Source of the DNA: Burkholderiaceae bacterium
GTDB taxonomy: Bacteria > Pseudomonadota > Gammaproteobacteria > Burkholderiales > Burkholderiaceae
Assembly: GCA_030151165.1 (NCBI GenBank)
Contig: JASLEM010000492.1
Location: 1-9,241 of the forward strand
Length of the DNA stretch: 9,241 nt
Reading direction: 5' to 3'
Positions 6,559 through 9,241 of the stretch are shown in pieces; the stretch's first letter is position 1; the number at the start of each line of letters is the position of its first letter. The translations under genes and the position numbers were made by a program. Under the pieces are notes generated by a model, which ran no database searches, had not been told where the DNA came from, and worked only from the letters and a program-made list of their open reading frames with translations.

Positions 6559-7182
6559 TCAACCGACCCGCTGCAGCTCCGCGGTCGACCCGCTCGCGAG
6601 CGTGAGGTCGAGGCCCGGCAGCGCGAGCCGCTGGAAGACCGCATGCACCTCGTCGGCGGACGACTTCGCCCCGCGCTCCATCCACCACGTGATCACCGAC
6701 CACAGCGTCGCGACGACGAACTGCGTGGCGAGGTCGAGCGCGGCCGCCGACTGCCCGCGGGCGCGATGCGTCTCCAGGTCGTCGCGCACGAGCTCGCGCA
6801 GCATCGCGCGGATCAGGCGCTCGACCGTCACCTCGCTGTCGCGCGCGAATGTCGTGCGGTACAGCGCGCGGTGGCCGGCGAGGTGGTGGCAGAACGGCCG
6901 CATGAAGCCCAGGCGCTCGCCGGGCCGCGCGTCGCGCTCGTGCTCGAGCCACGCGCGCAGGCGGCCGACGCTCGCGACGAGCAGGTCCTCCTTGCTGTCG
7001 AAGTGCGCGTAGAACGTGGCCCGGCCGACGCCCGCGCGGTCGATCAGGTTCTGCGTCGTCAGCCGCTCGTAGCCGCGTTCCACCATCAGCTCGAACAGCG
7101 CATCGAGCAGCAGGCCGCGCGACCGTTGCGAGCGGCGGTCGATCGGCGTGGCGGAAGCAGATGCAGGCGGTCGGGTCGGCAT
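6559..7182 (-). CDS. TetR/AcrR-family transcriptional repressor
   Basis: A 207-residue protein, typical of the family. The N-terminal TetR DNA-binding domain spans about residues 22-68, with the helix-turn-helix at 41-61 (LTTQNLIDRAGVGRATFYAHF in outline), then the characteristic FDSKEDLL. The C-terminal ligand/dimer part includes a PFCHHLAGHRALYR stretch seen in one common TetR C-terminal type. The ligand is unknown. ATG 7182 is chosen because the HTH then lies about 40 residues in; upstream Met codons at up to 7341 would place coding sequence across the divergent promoter region and add residues unlike the family. There is no strong Shine-Dalgarno sequence. It is divergent from an ABC transporter unit with two palindromes between them, the classic layout of a repressor controlling itself and the neighbouring exporter genes. 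Confidence 0.93.
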   Translation of the reverse strand: MPTRPPASASATPIDRRSQRSRGLLLDALFELMVERGYERLTTQNLIDRAGVGRATFYAHFDSKEDLLVASVGRLRAWLEHERDARPGERLGFMRPFCHHLAGHRALYRTTFARDSEVTVERLIRAMLRELVRDDLETHRARGQSAAALDLATQFVVATLWSVITWWMERGAKSSADEVHAVFQRLALPGLDLTLASGSTAELQRVG

Positions 7183-7241
7183 GGTGAGGCGCGGGGAAGT
7201 GCGAGGAAGTGCGGGGCGTTTGTCGAACCGATGAACGCCGT

Positions 7242-7259
7242 CTGTTCGGAATCGAACAG
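7242..7259. promoter_or_regulatory. Candidate TetR operator 1
   Basis: CTGTTCG (7242-7248) and CGAACAG (7253-7259) form perfect seven-base arms around GAAT. It lies in the gap between the divergent TetR and ABC genes, nearer the TetR start. Size and symmetry fit a TetR-dimer site. The half-site TGTTCG/CGAACA is shared with operator 2. Confidence 0.55.
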
Positions 7260-7292
7260 GCACGCATCCGGCGTTCGGGCGCTTCGAGATAG

Positions 7293-7307
7293 CGAACAGT
7301 ATGTTCG
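7293..7307. promoter_or_regulatory. Candidate TetR operator 2
   Basis: CGAACA (7293-7298) and TGTTCG (7302-7307) form perfect six-base arms around GTA, 33 bases before the ABC ATPase start. It uses the same half-site as operator 1 but in the opposite arrangement (CGAACA first). The centres of the two palindromes are 49.5 bases apart. Its position fits repression of the ABC unit. Confidence 0.55.
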
Positions 7308-7339
7308 GTTTCGTGTCGTCCAACAAGAAGCCGCCCCGC

Positions 7340-8074
7340 ATGAACCCGACCCTTCACGAGCCGCTCGTCCGATTGCGCGGCGTCACCCGACGCCACCTCG
7401 CCGGCACGCAGGCGTTCGAGGCGCTGGCCGGCGTCGACCTGTCGATCGCCGCCGGCGAATGCGTCGCCGTGATCGGCAAGTCCGGCAGCGGCAAGACGAC
7501 ACTGATCCACCTGCTGACCGGCATCGACACGCCCACCGCCGGCGAGATCGTCGTCGGTGGGCAGGCGCTGCACGCGCTCGCGCAACGCGCGCTGACGGCG
7601 TGGCGCGGGCGGCAGGTCGGGCTCGTGTTCCAGTCGCCGCAACTGCTGCCGACGCTCACGATCGCCGAGAACGTGACGCTGCCGATGGATTTCCTCGGCG
7701 CGATCCCGCCGCGCGATCGGCGCGCGCGCGCGCTGGGGCTGCTCGAGCGCCTCGGCATCGCGGACCAGGCCGGCAAGCTGCCGGCGGCGCTGTCCGGCGG
7801 CCAGCAGCAGCGCGCCGCGATCGCGCGCGCGCTCGCCAACGATCCGCCCCTCGTCGTCGCCGACGAGCCGACCGGCAACCTCGACGCCGCGACCGCCGAC
7901 GACGTGATGGCGCTGCTCGCGTCGCTCGCCCGCGAGGGCAAGACCGTGCTGACCGTGACGCACGAGCGCGAGCTGCAGCGCTTCTTCACGCGCACGGTGA
8001 CGCTGCGCGACGGCCGTGTCGTTGGCGATACCTCGCCCCCGTATCGCGACAACGCCGTGGCCGCACTCGCATGA
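7340..8074 (+). CDS. ABC transporter ATP-binding protein, LolD/MacB/YbbA type
   Basis: A 244-residue ATPase with all motifs of a working nucleotide-binding domain: Walker A GKSGSGKTT (46-54), Q-loop Gln98 in FQSPQLLP, signature LSGGQQQR (151-158), Walker B LVVADE (171-176) followed by PTGNLD, and switch His208 in VTHE. The ADEPTGNLD wording and the Q-loop context are typical of the LolD/MacB/FtsE group, whose partners are FtsX-like permeases, as found next door. It works on the cytoplasmic side of the inner membrane. The start is placed at ATG 7340; the ATG at 7301 would lie inside the operator 2 palindrome and adds 13 residues not expected. The Shine-Dalgarno match (AAGAAG) is weak. Its TGA overlaps the permease ATG as ATGA, so the two are translationally coupled. 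Confidence 0.95.
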   Translation: MNPTLHEPLVRLRGVTRRHLAGTQAFEALAGVDLSIAAGECVAVIGKSGSGKTTLIHLLTGIDTPTAGEIVVGGQALHALAQRALTAWRGRQVGLVFQSPQLLPTLTIAENVTLPMDFLGAIPPRDRRARALGLLERLGIADQAGKLPAALSGGQQQRAAIARALANDPPLVVADEPTGNLDAATADDVMALLASLAREGKTVLTVTHERELQRFFTRTVTLRDGRVVGDTSPPYRDNAVAALA

Positions 8075-9241
8075 TCGCCACCGCCTGGATCAAGGCCTGG
8101 CGCGACGCGGGCGCCGCGAGCGGCCGGCTCGCGACGATCGTCGTCGCACTCGCCGCGAGCGTCGCCGCGATCGCGACGATGGGCGCAGCCACCGCCGTGC
8201 TCGTGCGCGAGGTGCCACGCGGCTACCTCGCGACGAACCCGGCGTCGGCCCAGCTCGAGCTGCAGGGCGACATCGACGCCGCGCTGCTCGACGCCGTGCG
8301 CCGCCGGCCCGGCATCGCGCAGGCCGACGGCGCGGCGACACTGCGCGGCCGCGTCACGACCGGCGCCGGCGACTCGCTGCCGCTCATCGTGTTCGTCGTG
8401 CGCGATTTCGCCGCGCAGTCGATCGGCACGCTGCACCCCGAAGCCGGCGCGTGGCCGCCGCCCACGGGCAGCCTGCTCATCGAGCGCAGCGCGTTGCCGC
8501 TGACGCGGCGCCGCGTCGGCGATGCCGTCGCCGTGACACTGCCGCACGCCGGCGCGCGCGTCGCCACGATCGCGGGCACCGTGCACGACGCGGGTGTCGC
8601 GCCGGCCGGGCAGGAGCGCGTGGTCTATGCGTACGCGACACCGCAGACGCTGGCCGCGCTCGGCGAAGCCGTGCCGCTGCGCCTGCTGCGGATCGTCGTC
8701 GCGCCGGGCGGCGACGACGTCGGCGCGATCTCCGCCGTCGTGCGCGACCTCGCGCGCTGGCTCGCGGCGCGCGGCGCGGTCGTCGTCGAGGCGCGCGTGC
8801 CGCCGCCGCACCGCCATCCGCACCAGTCGCAGATGAACGCCGTGCTCGCGATGCTGACGATCTTCAGCGGGCTCGCGATGGCGCTCGGCGCGGTGCTGTG
8901 CGCGACGATCGTCGGCGGCCTGCTCGCGCAGCAGGTTCGGCAGGTCGGGATCATGAAGGCGATCGGCGCGAGCGCCGGGCAGGTCGCGGCGCCGGTGCTC
9001 GCGATGGTCGCCGCGCTCGGCGCACTCGCCACGGCCCTCGGCCTGCCGCTGGGCCTGGCCGCGGCGCGCGCGTTCGTCGGCGCGATCGCCGAGCTGCTGA
9101 ACCTGCGCATCGCGAACGACGCGCCCCCCGCCTGGACGCTCGCCGCCGTCGTGGCCGCCGGCCTGCTCGCGCCGACGCTGGCCGCGTTGCCGCCCATCGC
9201 GACGGCGGCGCGGCGCCCCGTGCGAGCGGCGCTCGACGACC
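8071..9241 (+). CDS. MacB/FtsX-type ABC transporter permease, 5' part, running off the window
   Basis: The frame starting at ATG 8071 stays open for 390 codons to the right edge. Residues about 19-45 form the first membrane helix, and 46-255 are a periplasmic region of the MacB core type. Helices follow at about 257-285, 305-337 and 353-377. Between the first two of these lies QQVRQVGIMKAIGASAGQV (288-306), the cytoplasmic coupling segment that defines the FtsX domain (family pattern REIGIMKAIGAS). This is a complete first FtsX unit; family members in this layout are often about 780-850 residues with a second FtsX unit, so roughly half may lie outside. It pairs with the upstream ATPase. The cargo could be a lipid, lipoprotein, peptide or drug; the periplasmic part alone does not say. 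Confidence 0.93.
   Translation, partial: MIATAWIKAWRDAGAASGRLATIVVALAASVAAIATMGAATAVLVREVPRGYLATNPASAQLELQGDIDAALLDAVRRRPGIAQADGAATLRGRVTTGAGDSLPLIVFVVRDFAAQSIGTLHPEAGAWPPPTGSLLIERSALPLTRRRVGDAVAVTLPHAGARVATIAGTVHDAGVAPAGQERVVYAYATPQTLAALGEAVPLRLLRIVVAPGGDDVGAISAVVRDLARWLAARGAVVVEARVPPPHRHPHQSQMNAVLAMLTIFSGLAMALGAVLCATIVGGLLAQQVRQVGIMKAIGASAGQVAAPVLAMVAALGALATALGLPLGLAAARAFVGAIAELLNLRIANDAPPAWTLAAVVAAGLLAPTLAALPPIATAARRPVRAALDD

Noticed and set aside
6317..7012. Plus-strand open frame of 231 codons opposite the TetR gene
   Set aside because: Arg/Ser-rich antisense reading of the TetR gene and the gap below it.
7301..7339. Upstream ATG start for the ABC ATPase
   Set aside because: The ATG lies within the operator 2 palindrome and adds 13 residues not expected for the family; ATG 7340 is favoured.
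6467..7963. Minus-strand open frame of 498 codons over the TetR and ABC genes, and another at 7354-8823
   Set aside because: Shadows of the ABC ATPase, permease and TetR genes; no motif, and they would span the operator region.

Overview
The window is very GC-rich, with G or C at nearly every third codon position in the real genes. It looks like chromosomal DNA from a high-GC proteobacterium, most likely a betaproteobacterium of the Burkholderiales. That placement is inferred from base composition and gene style; there is no rRNA or other marker gene. No tRNA, rRNA, CRISPR array, insertion sequence or phage gene is visible. No stretch over 300 bases lacks a gene.

Layout. (1) Bases 1-311 (+) hold the end of a response-regulator receiver domain, probably the last domain of a hybrid histidine kinase or a small stand-alone regulator. 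(2) Converging on it, 1314-321 (-), is a DUF429 protein (predicted RNase H-fold nuclease). Its frame breaks at a run of seven C (420-426, read on -); on skipping one base the frame continues into a Lys/Ala/Pro-rich tail ending at 321. (3) Divergent from it, 1428-3587 (+), is a 719-residue polytopic membrane histidine kinase with an intact ATP-binding domain but Glu where the phospho-accepting His of the H-box is expected. (4) Converging on it, 4487-3609 (-), is an EamA/DMT-type 10-TM transporter. (5) Next, 6318-4597 (-), is a secreted lipoprotein with two Ig-like repeats, Pro/Thr-rich linkers and a C-terminal domain I do not recognise. (6) A 240-base gap with three inverted repeats follows. 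(7) At the right end a TetR-family repressor (7182-6559, -) is divergent from a two-gene ABC unit (7340-8074 ATPase and 8071 to the edge, MacB/FtsX-type permease, +). The 157-base gap between them carries two palindromes sharing the half-site CGAACA/TGTTCG, a good candidate for the repressor's operators.

How they fit together. The TetR/ABC group is the only clear functional unit: a self-regulated LolD/MacB/YbbA-type transporter whose two subunits overlap at ATGA. The other genes alternate in direction and look like independent transcription units. The points most worth a second look are the kinase without its His, the frame break in the DUF429 gene with its basic tail, the paired operator-like palindromes, and the lipoprotein's unrecognised C-terminal domain. 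I see no convincing new multi-gene system.
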